Assembly (NCBI GenBank): GCA_002378125.1
Contig: DFRF01000194.1
Span: forward strand, 1-5,532
Length of the DNA: 5,532 nucleotides
DNA from: Rhodospirillaceae bacterium UBA3470
GTDB taxonomy: Bacteria; Pseudomonadota; Alphaproteobacteria; Rhodospirillales; Casp-alpha2
Direction: 5' to 3'
The notes below the pieces were generated by a model, which did no database searches, was not told the DNA's origin, and worked only from the letters and a program-made list of their open reading frames with translations. Positions 1 through 5,294 of the stretch are shown in pieces. The stretch's first letter is position 1. Each line of letters starts with the position of its first letter. Made by a program: the position numbers and the translations under genes.

Positions 1-521
1 ATGGGCGGCATGCGGGGTTGCTAGTGACATTGGGTTTGTGCACTGGGCTCACGGTACACACGGCTGCCGTGGCCTTCGGTGTCGCTGCCATTTTTGTAGC
101 GTCCGCGTTGGCATTCGCCATTCTAAAGGTTATCGGCGCCGGATACCTTCTTTATTTAGCCTGGTGTGCGTTCCGCACTAGGCCAAATTCCGTGGAGGGA
201 GAAGGTTTGGGGCTATCAGGTGGTAAACTTTATAGTCGTGGCGTGGTGATGAATATTACCAACCCCAAGGTGGCGATCTTCTTCATCGCCTTTCTGCCGC
301 AATTCGCTGACCCAGCCCTTGGCAGTTTGAGCGTGCAGATGATGACCCTTGGTGTCCTGTTTATCGTCACAACTTTCATGGTCTTTGGCAGCGTCGCATG
401 GTTTGCCGGGTTTCTAGGTGAATTCCTGCGTAAATCCGAATGCGCCCAGCGTGTAATTAATCGGATCACTGGGATTATTTTCATGGGTTTGGCGGCACGT
501 CTTTTAATAGCAACGCATTGA
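1..521 (+). CDS. LysE/RhtB-family amino-acid exporter, 5' end outside the window
   Basis: Likely an inner-membrane exporter of amino acids or related metabolites, of the LysE/RhtB (threonine/homoserine efflux) superfamily. The frame is open to the left edge, and the residues just before the first possible start (a TTG at 18), G-R-H-A-G, continue the family's usual 'GR.AGL...LG...G..VH' segment. The TTG is therefore internal and the real start lies upstream. About 172 residues are visible; the family is usually 200-210, so roughly 35 N-terminal residues, including the first helix and its PGP motif, are missing. Visible family marks are GAGYLLYLAW at the end of one helix, and an NITNPK segment followed by IFFIAFLPQF, typical of the protein's middle. 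Several hydrophobic helices follow to the C-terminus, which looks intact (stop TGA at 519-521). Substrate cannot be read from sequence. Family call is firm; specific function is not. Confidence 0.88.
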   Translation, partial: GRHAGLLVTLGLCTGLTVHTAAVAFGVAAIFVASALAFAILKVIGAGYLLYLAWCAFRTRPNSVEGEGLGLSGGKLYSRGVVMNITNPKVAIFFIAFLPQFADPALGSLSVQMMTLGVLFIVTTFMVFGSVAWFAGFLGEFLRKSECAQRVINRITGIIFMGLAARLLIATH

Positions 522-544
522 TAGAAAATTTTCTCCATGCGGTG

Positions 545-709
545 ACGCGATCGACCCTGGTACGTCGCTATGGGACGAGGGTTTCTGGCGGCATGACACT
601 CTCGACGCTGCTGATCCTAACGTTCATTCCGCCCATGCCGGCGGTGATGATGCGCGGTCCATTTGAGAGGAGTTGCCTGTACCTTTGGCAAAGGAAGCCG
701 ACTAGGTGA
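545..709 (+). pseudogene. Possible relic of the C-terminus of an RND efflux permease
   Basis: No intact gene lies between the LysE-type exporter and the Nudix gene. One plus-strand frame, open to a TAG at 707-709, reads RRYGTRVSGGMTLSTLLIL followed by TFIPP. This resembles the last transmembrane helix of RND-family efflux permeases (consensus roughly ..avigGm..sTLLtLfviPalY). In the relic the usual 'P-x-L-Y' appears as PPMP, and about 20 further residues precede the stop, about the length of an RND cytoplasmic tail. No start codon or ribosome-binding site suits a free-standing protein, and the frame begins inside the end of the exporter gene. My reading is a decayed gene end left after deletion or rearrangement. 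The similarity is from memory over a short hydrophobic stretch, so chance resemblance is a real alternative. Confidence 0.3.
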
Positions 710-1162
710 CTATCTATCCGGTGTATCGGCCGTGCTGTATCGATCCGCGGCCAACGCAATAATCCGCTTAGTTTCTGGCCAAATGTCCATGGCATCGATC
801 TCGGGCCGTGTGAACCATCGGCAGTCTTGAGCATCGCCACCGGCCATCAGTGTACCGCCAACGGCGTGGCCTGCCATGTCTATAAGCGTGTAGTGATATT
901 CGATCTTATCGTCCGCGTCGGGGCGCACAGAATCCACAACGTCAATTAGTCCAAAAATCTCTATCTCTAGGCCAGTTTCTTCGCGCACTTCGCGCCGGGC
1001 GGCCTCGTGAACGGTCTCGCCCAATTCCTGGGCGCCGCCAGGGAGGCTCCACGATCCTTGCCGGGGCGGCTTGCCGCGTTGGACCATGAGGACCATGTCG
1101 CCGTCCAACACTACGGTACCGACACCGACAATCGGTCGCGTGGGATAACGTCGTTCACTCAT
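710..1162 (-). CDS. Nudix hydrolase (ADP-ribose pyrophosphatase-like)
   Basis: A 150-residue Nudix-family pyrophosphohydrolase, which would cleave a nucleoside diphosphate linked to another group (X) using divalent metal ions. The complete Nudix box GX5EX7REUXEEXGU is present at residues 43-65: G43, E49, R57-E58, E61-E62, G64, L65. It is preceded by the usual strand and loop WSLPGG (38-43) and by RPIVGVGTVVL (9-19). Length matches a minimal single-domain Nudix enzyme. The overall pattern resembles small ADP-ribose pyrophosphatase-like members, but the substrate cannot be assigned; NADH, dNTPs or sugar nucleotides are possible. The ATG at 1160-1162 is preceded by AAGG eight bases upstream, a plausible ribosome-binding site. 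It converges with the exporter and is divergent from the cyclic-nucleotide-binding gene, so the AT-rich spacer at 1163-1340 probably holds its promoter. Confidence 0.93.
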   Translation of the reverse strand: MSERRYPTRPIVGVGTVVLDGDMVLMVQRGKPPRQGSWSLPGGAQELGETVHEAARREVREETGLEIEIFGLIDVVDSVRPDADDKIEYHYTLIDMAGHAVGGTLMAGGDAQDCRWFTRPEIDAMDIWPETKRIIALAADRYSTADTPDR

Positions 1163-1212
1163 CTACAAGACCTTATGAAGAATAAATGTGTTACGAATTC
1201 AGAATATTCTTG

Positions 1213-1254
1213 TGTATTAAAAGCGTCCGAACTTGTATTAAAAGCGTCCGAATT
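1213..1254. repeat. Two perfect 19-bp direct repeats, 21 bp apart
   Basis: The sequence TGTATTAAAAGCGTCCGAA occurs at 1213-1231 and again, without mismatch, at 1234-1252. The period is 21 bp, close to two turns of B-DNA. The repeat lies in the AT-rich spacer between the divergent Nudix and cyclic-nucleotide-binding genes, with copy 2 ending 12 bp before a -10-like TATGAT. The core TCCGAATT occurs again at 1270-1277. This arrangement would suit a tandem operator bound on one face of the helix, but a simple slippage duplication would look the same. Confidence 0.9.
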
Positions 1255-1264
1255 CCAAGTGAGA

Positions 1265-1270
1265 TATGAT
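1265..1270 (+). promoter_or_regulatory. Candidate -10 element for the cyclic-nucleotide-binding gene
   Basis: TATGAT matches the sigma-70 -10 consensus at five of six positions and lies about 70 bp upstream of the ATG at 1341. No recognisable -35 hexamer sits 16-18 bp upstream; that position falls inside the second copy of the 19-bp repeat. If this is a promoter, it would probably need an activator, and the repeat copies would be centred near -34 and -55 relative to a start around 1277. This is inferred from spacing alone. Confidence 0.28.
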
Positions 1271-1327
1271 CCGAATTTAAATCTTCGCCACCAGTAAGAG
1301 ATCGGGTCGACAAAAGTAAATTGTCCT

Positions 1328-1331
1328 GAGG
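1328..1331 (+). promoter_or_regulatory. Ribosome-binding site that decides the start of the cyclic-nucleotide-binding gene
   Basis: GAGG ends nine bases before the ATG at 1341. An in-frame TTG at 1332 directly abuts it and could not use it, so the ATG is the better start. Confidence 0.6.
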
Positions 1332-1340
1332 TTGAAGAAC

Positions 1341-1709
1341 ATGGACCAACTGATATTACAACGCCAGAAGTATGGGGCAGGCGATCATATTTTCAAAGAA
1401 GGTGATGAAGGCCGACTCGCTTACGTAGTTGAAGAAGGCGAAGTTGAAATCTTCATGATCATCGATGATCACGAACAAGTTCTTGGAACCGTCGGCAAGG
1501 ACGGTATTTTTGGAGAGATGGCGCTAATCGACAATCAGCCGCGGATGGCGAATGCTCGGGCGACAAAGACTACGACAATTATCTGCGTGACCCGTCAAAT
1601 GTTCGACGAGAAATTGAATCGGGCAGACCCGTTTATTCGTGGATTGCTAAAGATTTTAGCCGACAATAACCGCGATATTACGAGCAAGTGGTTAATGGCG
1701 CTGCATTGA
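1341..1709 (+). CDS. Stand-alone cyclic-nucleotide-binding domain protein
   Basis: A 122-residue protein made almost entirely of one cyclic-nucleotide-binding (CAP/Crp-type) beta-roll. The N-terminal part carries the usual F-x-EGD-x-G pattern (F18, E20-G21-D22, G24) and the Y-V-V-E-E-G-E-V-E-I strand (28-37). The phosphate-binding cassette runs about F57-A70: FGEMALIDNQPRMA. It contains both the Glu that normally contacts the ribose (E59) and the Arg that contacts the cyclic phosphate (R68), so binding of cAMP or cGMP is plausible. Residue 69 is Met where Ser or Thr is common. After the roll there is only a C-terminal helix (about 96-120), with no helix-turn-helix, kinase or channel domain. 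It cannot be a Crp/FNR transcription factor by itself and may act through a partner protein. The MAPEG gene follows on the same strand 81 bp later. The domain call is firm; the role is unknown. Confidence 0.9.
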   Translation: MDQLILQRQKYGAGDHIFKEGDEGRLAYVVEEGEVEIFMIIDDHEQVLGTVGKDGIFGEMALIDNQPRMANARATKTTTIICVTRQMFDEKLNRADPFIRGLLKILADNNRDITSKWLMALH

Positions 1710-1724
1710 GCACTTTGAGGTGCC

Positions 1725-1755
1725 AGGTCGGCGAATAAGACCTACTTGTTTGTTG
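1725..1755 (+). terminator. Weak candidate terminator after the cyclic-nucleotide-binding gene
   Basis: AGGTC (1725-1729) pairs with GACCT (1739-1743) around a nine-base loop and is followed by the T-rich ACTTGTTTGTTG. The stem is only five pairs and the T-run is interrupted, so any termination would be partial. A smaller four-pair hairpin (GCAC at 1710-1713 with GTGC at 1720-1723) lies just before it. Confidence 0.2.
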
Positions 1756-1776
1756 TTTGGGCGGTTGAAAATTATC

Positions 1777-1781
1777 GGAGG
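1777..1781 (+). promoter_or_regulatory. Strong ribosome-binding site that sets the MAPEG start
   Basis: GGAGG lies nine bases before the ATG at 1791. The frame is open further upstream, to a TTG at 1746, but that start would add 15 polar or charged residues without a ribosome-binding site. An ATG at 1786 is out of frame. The start at 1791 is therefore well supported. Confidence 0.75.
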
Positions 1782-1790
1782 AAATATGCA

Positions 1791-2183
1791 ATGACTAATG
1801 AACTTGAGGTATTAGTGTGGCTCGTTGGCTTAACGATCTTTATGTGGCTGCCATATATCCTTGCCCACATTGTCAACGTCGGATTGATGGAAGCGCTTAC
1901 TTATCGGGGGGATGGTGAGCCTCTTCCAGATTGGGCTGCCCGGGCAAAGCGTGCGCACTATAACGCGATTGAGAACCTTGCGCCGTTTGCTGCATTGGTC
2001 ATAGTCGCCCACTTGACTAATGTGAATAACGACGTGACGGCATCTGCTGCGTTAGCGTTTTTCTGGTTTCGTGTTGCTCATTACATCGTTTACACGCTGG
2101 GAATACCATTTGGTCGGACACTGACTTTCGCTGGAAGTTGGCTGGCCCAAATATGTTTCCTATATCAAATCGTAGTAGCCTAA
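1791..2183 (+). CDS. MAPEG-family integral membrane protein
   Basis: A 130-residue membrane protein of the MAPEG family (membrane-associated proteins in eicosanoid and glutathione metabolism). Bacterial members are small four-helix inner-membrane proteins, some with glutathione transferase or peroxidase activity; most have no known substrate. Four hydrophobic segments are visible, at about residues 5-28, 62-76, 83-103 and 111-129. The loop between helices 1 and 2 carries the family signature R51-x-x-R54-A55-x-x-N58-A59-x-E61-N62, the region that binds glutathione in characterised relatives. A second typical pattern, R94-x-x-H97-Y98-x-x-Y101 with a later R109, lies in helix 3 and the following loop. 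Length fits the family. It follows the cyclic-nucleotide-binding gene by 81 bp on the same strand, so cotranscription is possible but not shown. Enzymatic activity cannot be predicted from sequence alone. Confidence 0.9.
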   Translation: MTNELEVLVWLVGLTIFMWLPYILAHIVNVGLMEALTYRGDGEPLPDWAARAKRAHYNAIENLAPFAALVIVAHLTNVNNDVTASAALAFFWFRVAHYIVYTLGIPFGRTLTFAGSWLAQICFLYQIVVA

Positions 2184-2218
2184 TTCAGGCCTTAGTCCGA
2201 ATTTAGAAGCACAATCGA

Positions 2219-2241
2219 AGAGGTCGCTACATCCCACCTCT
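2219..2241. other. Six-base-pair hairpin in the DUF502 leader
   Basis: AGAGGT (2219-2224) and ACCTCT (2236-2241) are perfect inverted repeats around an 11-base loop. There is no T-run after it, so it is not a convincing intrinsic terminator. It could be an operator half-site pair, an RNA structure in the leader of the next gene, or chance. Confidence 0.3.
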
Positions 2242-2259
2242 GCCAATCTGCGCCGCGTA

Positions 2260-3129
2260 ATGGTCGGGAAAGGGCTAAATATTAAAATGAACGAAGAGCT
2301 ATTGGGGGGCGGCTCTAGCCAAGCGCCTAAATCACAACAACGAAAAAAAGCACTGAGCTTTGCACAGCGTGTGCGTGCCTATCTGATGACCGGTATCTTG
2401 GTCGTTGCGCCTATCTCGATAACTTTATACTTGGCCTGGATATTCATCGGGTTTGTCGACGATCGCGTTACGCCGTTGATACCCGCGAGATACAATCCGG
2501 AGAGCTATCTGCCGTTTGCGTTACCGGGGTTGGGTCTACTGGTGTTGATTATTTTCCTGATCCTGATCGGCGCAGCAACAGCTGGATTCTTCGGCCGTCT
2601 TTGGACACGGGCCAGCGAACAAATTCTCGGGCGTATGCCCGTGATCCGAAATGTCTACAGTGCCGTGAAGCAGATCTTGGAGACGGTCCTGGCGCAGCAA
2701 TCCAACGCTTTCCGAGAAGCCGTCTTGGTGGAGTACCCCCGGCGGGGTATCTGGGCGATTGCATTTATTACAGGCCGGACAGAAGGTGAGGTACAGAATG
2801 TAACGGAAGAGGAATGCACCAATATCTTCCTGCCGACGACACCGAACCCAACATCAGGATTTCTGCTGTTCGTGCCCAAGAAGGATTTGATCCCCCTCAA
2901 TATGAGTGTTGAGGAAGCCATCAAGATGGTGATCTCCGGCGGAATTGTCACGCCGCCAGACCGTCGGCCCGAAGCCGAGAAGTCGGTGAAGCTGACATCT
3001 GCGCACACTTATGAAACCTTGGATGTGCTCCGCGAAAATGATCGCGCGCCGGTATTAATTCCGAAGGGCAGTCGTCCAGGTGATAAACAAGCGGCGGTTC
3101 GCGCCGACCCCAAAAAGGAAGAGGCCTGA
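2260..3129 (+). CDS. DUF502 family inner-membrane protein
   Basis: A 289-residue protein of the DUF502 family, which is widespread in bacteria and has no established biochemical role. Two membrane helices are visible, at about residues 43-66 (TGILVVAPISITLYLAWIF) and 86-112. The family's signature blocks follow in order: GRMPVIRNVYSAVKQ (124-138), VLVEYPRRGIWAIAFITG (155-172), IFLPTTPNPTSGFLLFVP (189-206), and MSVEEAIKMVISGG (215-228). The last 60 residues are polar and poorly conserved. Two starts are possible. The ATG at 2260 has no clear ribosome-binding site; the in-frame ATG at 2287 has AGGG 12 bases upstream and gives 280 residues, which also fits the family. I give the longer form without strong preference. 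The gene converges on recG with only four bases between stop codons. In many alphaproteobacteria this gene sits beside recG, a conserved neighbourhood that supports the call. Confidence 0.93.
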   Translation: MVGKGLNIKMNEELLGGGSSQAPKSQQRKKALSFAQRVRAYLMTGILVVAPISITLYLAWIFIGFVDDRVTPLIPARYNPESYLPFALPGLGLLVLIIFLILIGAATAGFFGRLWTRASEQILGRMPVIRNVYSAVKQILETVLAQQSNAFREAVLVEYPRRGIWAIAFITGRTEGEVQNVTEEECTNIFLPTTPNPTSGFLLFVPKKDLIPLNMSVEEAIKMVISGGIVTPPDRRPEAEKSVKLTSAHTYETLDVLRENDRAPVLIPKGSRPGDKQAAVRADPKKEEA

Positions 3130-3133
3130 CGAT

Positions 3134-5215
3134 TTAACCCGAGCGCAAGTTTTTGACCACGGCATCGCGTTCAAACAGATAGAGAAGAGTGCGGACGGCC
3201 TGACCGCGTTCCGAGATCAGGTCGGGATCCTTGTCCAGGATAAGTGCCGCGTCGTCGCGGGCCGCGGCCAGCAAGTCTGCATGACTTTGCAGATCCGCTA
3301 GAAGGAATTCGGGAATGCCGCTTTGGCGTGTCCCCAGTAGTTCACCGGCGCCGCGAAGCTTCAAGTCTTCTTCTGCAATGAGAAAACCGTCATCGGTTTC
3401 ACGCATGATGGACAGTCGTGACCGCGCCGTCTCGGTGAGTGGAGACCCATACATCAAAAGGCACGTCGCCGGCTTGTCGCCCCGACCAATGCGGCCGCGC
3501 AGTTGGTGAAGTTGAGCTAGGCCGAAGCGTTCCGAGTGTTCAATCACCATGACAGTAGCCGCGGGCACATCGACACCAACTTCAATGGCCGTGGTAGCTA
3601 CCAGGATGTCGACATTTCCAATGACGAAGGCCGCCATGGCCTTGTCTTTTTCAGGGCCCTTCATGCGACCGTGGACCAAGCCGACGCGATCACCGAACCG
3701 AGATGCTAGTGCAACTCGGCGATCCTCTGCGGCGGCGACGTCCAACTTCTCTGACTCCTCGATCAGGGGGCATACCCAAAAGACTTTGTCACCGGCATTC
3801 AGTGCCCGGTGGCACGCGTCGACGACCTGCTCCAGGCGTTCAACCGGCAGGACCCGGGTATCCACTGGTTTGCGGCCCGGCGGTTTCTCCATCAGGCGCG
3901 AGGTGTCCATATCGCCGTAGGCCGTTAACATTAGGGTCCGAGGAATGGGCGTTGCCGTCATTACCAGGGTGTCTACGGCGTTGCCCTTGGCAGCAAGCGA
4001 TAGGCGCTGATGGACACCGAACCGATGTTGTTCATCGATCACGGCTAGTGCGAGGTTCTTGTATTCTACGTCGTCCTGGAATAATGCGTGCGTGCCGACA
4101 GCGATCTGGGCTCGTCCTTCCATTAGGGCTTCGAGCGCATTCGCCCGGTTCTTTCCGCGCTCCCGCCCGGTCAGAACCGCGACCTGCAGACCAGCGGCCT
4201 TGGCTAGCGGCGTGACTGTGGCCAGGTGTTGTCGGGCCAGGATTTCCGTCGGCGCCATGAGAACCGCCTGAGCGCCAGCTTCGACGGCCGTCAGCATCGC
4301 CATTACCGCGACCAGTGTCTTACCGCTGCCGACGTCGCCCTGGAGGAGGCGCAGCATACGTGCGTCCGCCGCCAGATCGTCTCGGATTTCGCCAATCGCT
4401 GTTTTCTGTGCATTTGTGAGATCGAAAGGCAGGGTCTTGGTAACCCGCTGCACCAGCGCGCCAGTACCCCGCAACGGTCGGCCCTTCGCTCGGCGGATGT
4501 GTGTGCGAATGACCGCGAGAGCAACCTGGTTGCTGAGCAATTCGTCGTAGGCCAGCCGGCATCTGGCTGGTGCTGACGGTTCCAATTCACGGAGTCCCTG
4601 GGGCGCGTGCGAGGCCAACACGGCGTCACGCCATGACGGCCACTTTTGTTTGGTGACATAGGCGGTATCGGCCCATTCGGGGAGCTCCGGTACGTCTTTT
4701 AGGGCATCCTCGATGGCCCGGCTGAGAACCCTCATGGTGAGGCCTGTTGTTAAGGGATAGAGGGGTTCGATGGTCATGATGGAAGCGATGTCGGCCTCCT
4801 GCACGACATGGTCGGGATGGGACATCTGTATCTCGTCACCGAAGACCTCAATCTGGCCGCTTACCACGCGGGTTTCGCCCTCCGGTAAAATCTTGCGCAA
4901 GTAGTCCTCATGAGCATGGAAGAACACGAGGCTTAGACTGCCCGTTTCGTCCGAACACAGAACCTTATAGGGCATCCGCTTGTGAGGGGGCTTGCGATGC
5001 TGGTCGACGCGTACGGTAATGGTCGCGACCGTACTGGGCAGGGCCTCGGAAATTTTTGGTGCATGGCGCCGATCAATGAGACCCGATGGTAGGTGCCAGA
5101 GGAGATGCACAATGCTTGGTCCCGTACGTCTCTCAATAAGCGCGCCAATTCGCGGGCCAACGCCTCTCAACGCAGTGACGGATCGAAATAGGGTATAAAG
5201 AATTTTCGGACGCAT
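3134..5215 (-). CDS. recG: ATP-dependent DNA helicase RecG
   Basis: RecG is an ATP-driven translocase that remodels branched DNA, regressing stalled replication forks and migrating Holliday junctions. The 693-residue length is normal. The N-terminal part contains the helix-hairpin-like GVGP (18-21) and the wedge OB-fold domain (about 60-150), which splits the fork. The helicase motifs are all present: Walker A GDVGSGKT (293-300), the APTEILARQH block (321-330), Walker B DEQHRFGV (394-401), TATPIPRTL (420-428), ATTAIEVGVDVP (540-551) and the arginine-finger motif QLRGRIGRG (571-579). The C-terminal region (about 605-640), with EEDLKLRGAGELLGTRQSG, is also typical. No frameshift or lost catalytic residue is seen. 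The ATG at 5213-5215 starts the family's usual MRP-x-ILY-x-LF sequence, although no clear ribosome-binding site precedes it. The gene is divergent from sdhE (79-bp spacer) and convergent with the DUF502 gene. Confidence 0.98.
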   Translation of the reverse strand: MRPKILYTLFRSVTALRGVGPRIGALIERRTGPSIVHLLWHLPSGLIDRRHAPKISEALPSTVATITVRVDQHRKPPHKRMPYKVLCSDETGSLSLVFFHAHEDYLRKILPEGETRVVSGQIEVFGDEIQMSHPDHVVQEADIASIMTIEPLYPLTTGLTMRVLSRAIEDALKDVPELPEWADTAYVTKQKWPSWRDAVLASHAPQGLRELEPSAPARCRLAYDELLSNQVALAVIRTHIRRAKGRPLRGTGALVQRVTKTLPFDLTNAQKTAIGEIRDDLAADARMLRLLQGDVGSGKTLVAVMAMLTAVEAGAQAVLMAPTEILARQHLATVTPLAKAAGLQVAVLTGRERGKNRANALEALMEGRAQIAVGTHALFQDDVEYKNLALAVIDEQHRFGVHQRLSLAAKGNAVDTLVMTATPIPRTLMLTAYGDMDTSRLMEKPPGRKPVDTRVLPVERLEQVVDACHRALNAGDKVFWVCPLIEESEKLDVAAAEDRRVALASRFGDRVGLVHGRMKGPEKDKAMAAFVIGNVDILVATTAIEVGVDVPAATVMVIEHSERFGLAQLHQLRGRIGRGDKPATCLLMYGSPLTETARSRLSIMRETDDGFLIAEEDLKLRGAGELLGTRQSGIPEFLLADLQSHADLLAAARDDAALILDKDPDLISERGQAVRTLLYLFERDAVVKNLRSG

Positions 5216-5225
5216 GGTTTGGATG

Positions 5226-5254
5226 CTGACAAAGGGGCTAAAAGTACTTATATC
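5226..5254 (+). promoter_or_regulatory. Candidate sigma-70 promoter of sdhE
   Basis: CTGACA (5226-5231, five of six matches to the -35 consensus) and TATATC (5249-5254, four of six) are separated by 17 bp, the ideal spacing. Transcription would start near 5261, leaving a leader of about 34 bases before the sdhE ATG at 5295. This placement also argues against an in-frame ATG at 5223 as the sdhE start. Confidence 0.42.
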
Positions 5255-5279
5255 CTATGCCGCGCGCAACCTAAGGCAA
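5252..5279 (-). promoter_or_regulatory. Candidate promoter of recG, overlapping that of sdhE
   Basis: On the minus strand TTGCCT (5279-5274) and TAGGAT (5257-5252) are spaced 16 bp apart, each with four of six consensus matches. Transcription would begin near 5245 and give recG a leader of about 30 bases. The -10 element shares bases 5252-5254 with the -10 of the sdhE candidate. Confidence 0.28.
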
Positions 5280-5294
5280 AGCTATCTCAAGTCC

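Noticed and set aside
523..534. Palindrome AGAAAATTTTCT just after the exporter stop codon, considered as a terminator
   Set aside because: It has no loop and no GC-rich stem, so it would not form a stable terminator hairpin; an AT-rich palindrome this short may be chance.
230..538. A 102-codon minus-strand frame inside the exporter gene
   Set aside because: It is antisense to well-conserved LysE-family blocks and has no domain signature.
568..840. A 90-codon minus-strand frame spanning the end of the Nudix gene and the spacer
   Set aside because: It overlaps the Nudix coding region in another frame, and the spacer part is the complement of the RND-like stretch, which reads better on the plus strand.
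1007..1297. A 96-codon plus-strand frame running from the Nudix gene across the intergenic repeat
   Set aside because: Its first half is antisense to the Nudix box, and its repeated peptide (VLKASE) is just the DNA repeat translated. No ribosome-binding site or domain supports it.
3703..4215. A 170-codon open frame on the plus strand inside recG
   Set aside because: It lies antisense to the conserved helicase core of recG. The translation is rich in Arg, Pro and Ser with no recognisable domain, as expected for the shadow of a GC-biased gene.
4303..4659. A 118-codon minus-strand frame overlapping recG in another phase
   Set aside because: It runs through the recG coding sequence in the wrong frame, has no family similarity I can see, and recG itself is intact.
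5223..5294. An in-frame N-terminal extension of SdhE from an ATG at 5223
   Set aside because: The extra 24 residues do not belong to the family, the ATG has no ribosome-binding site, it lies only eight bases from the recG start, and it is upstream of the candidate sdhE promoter.
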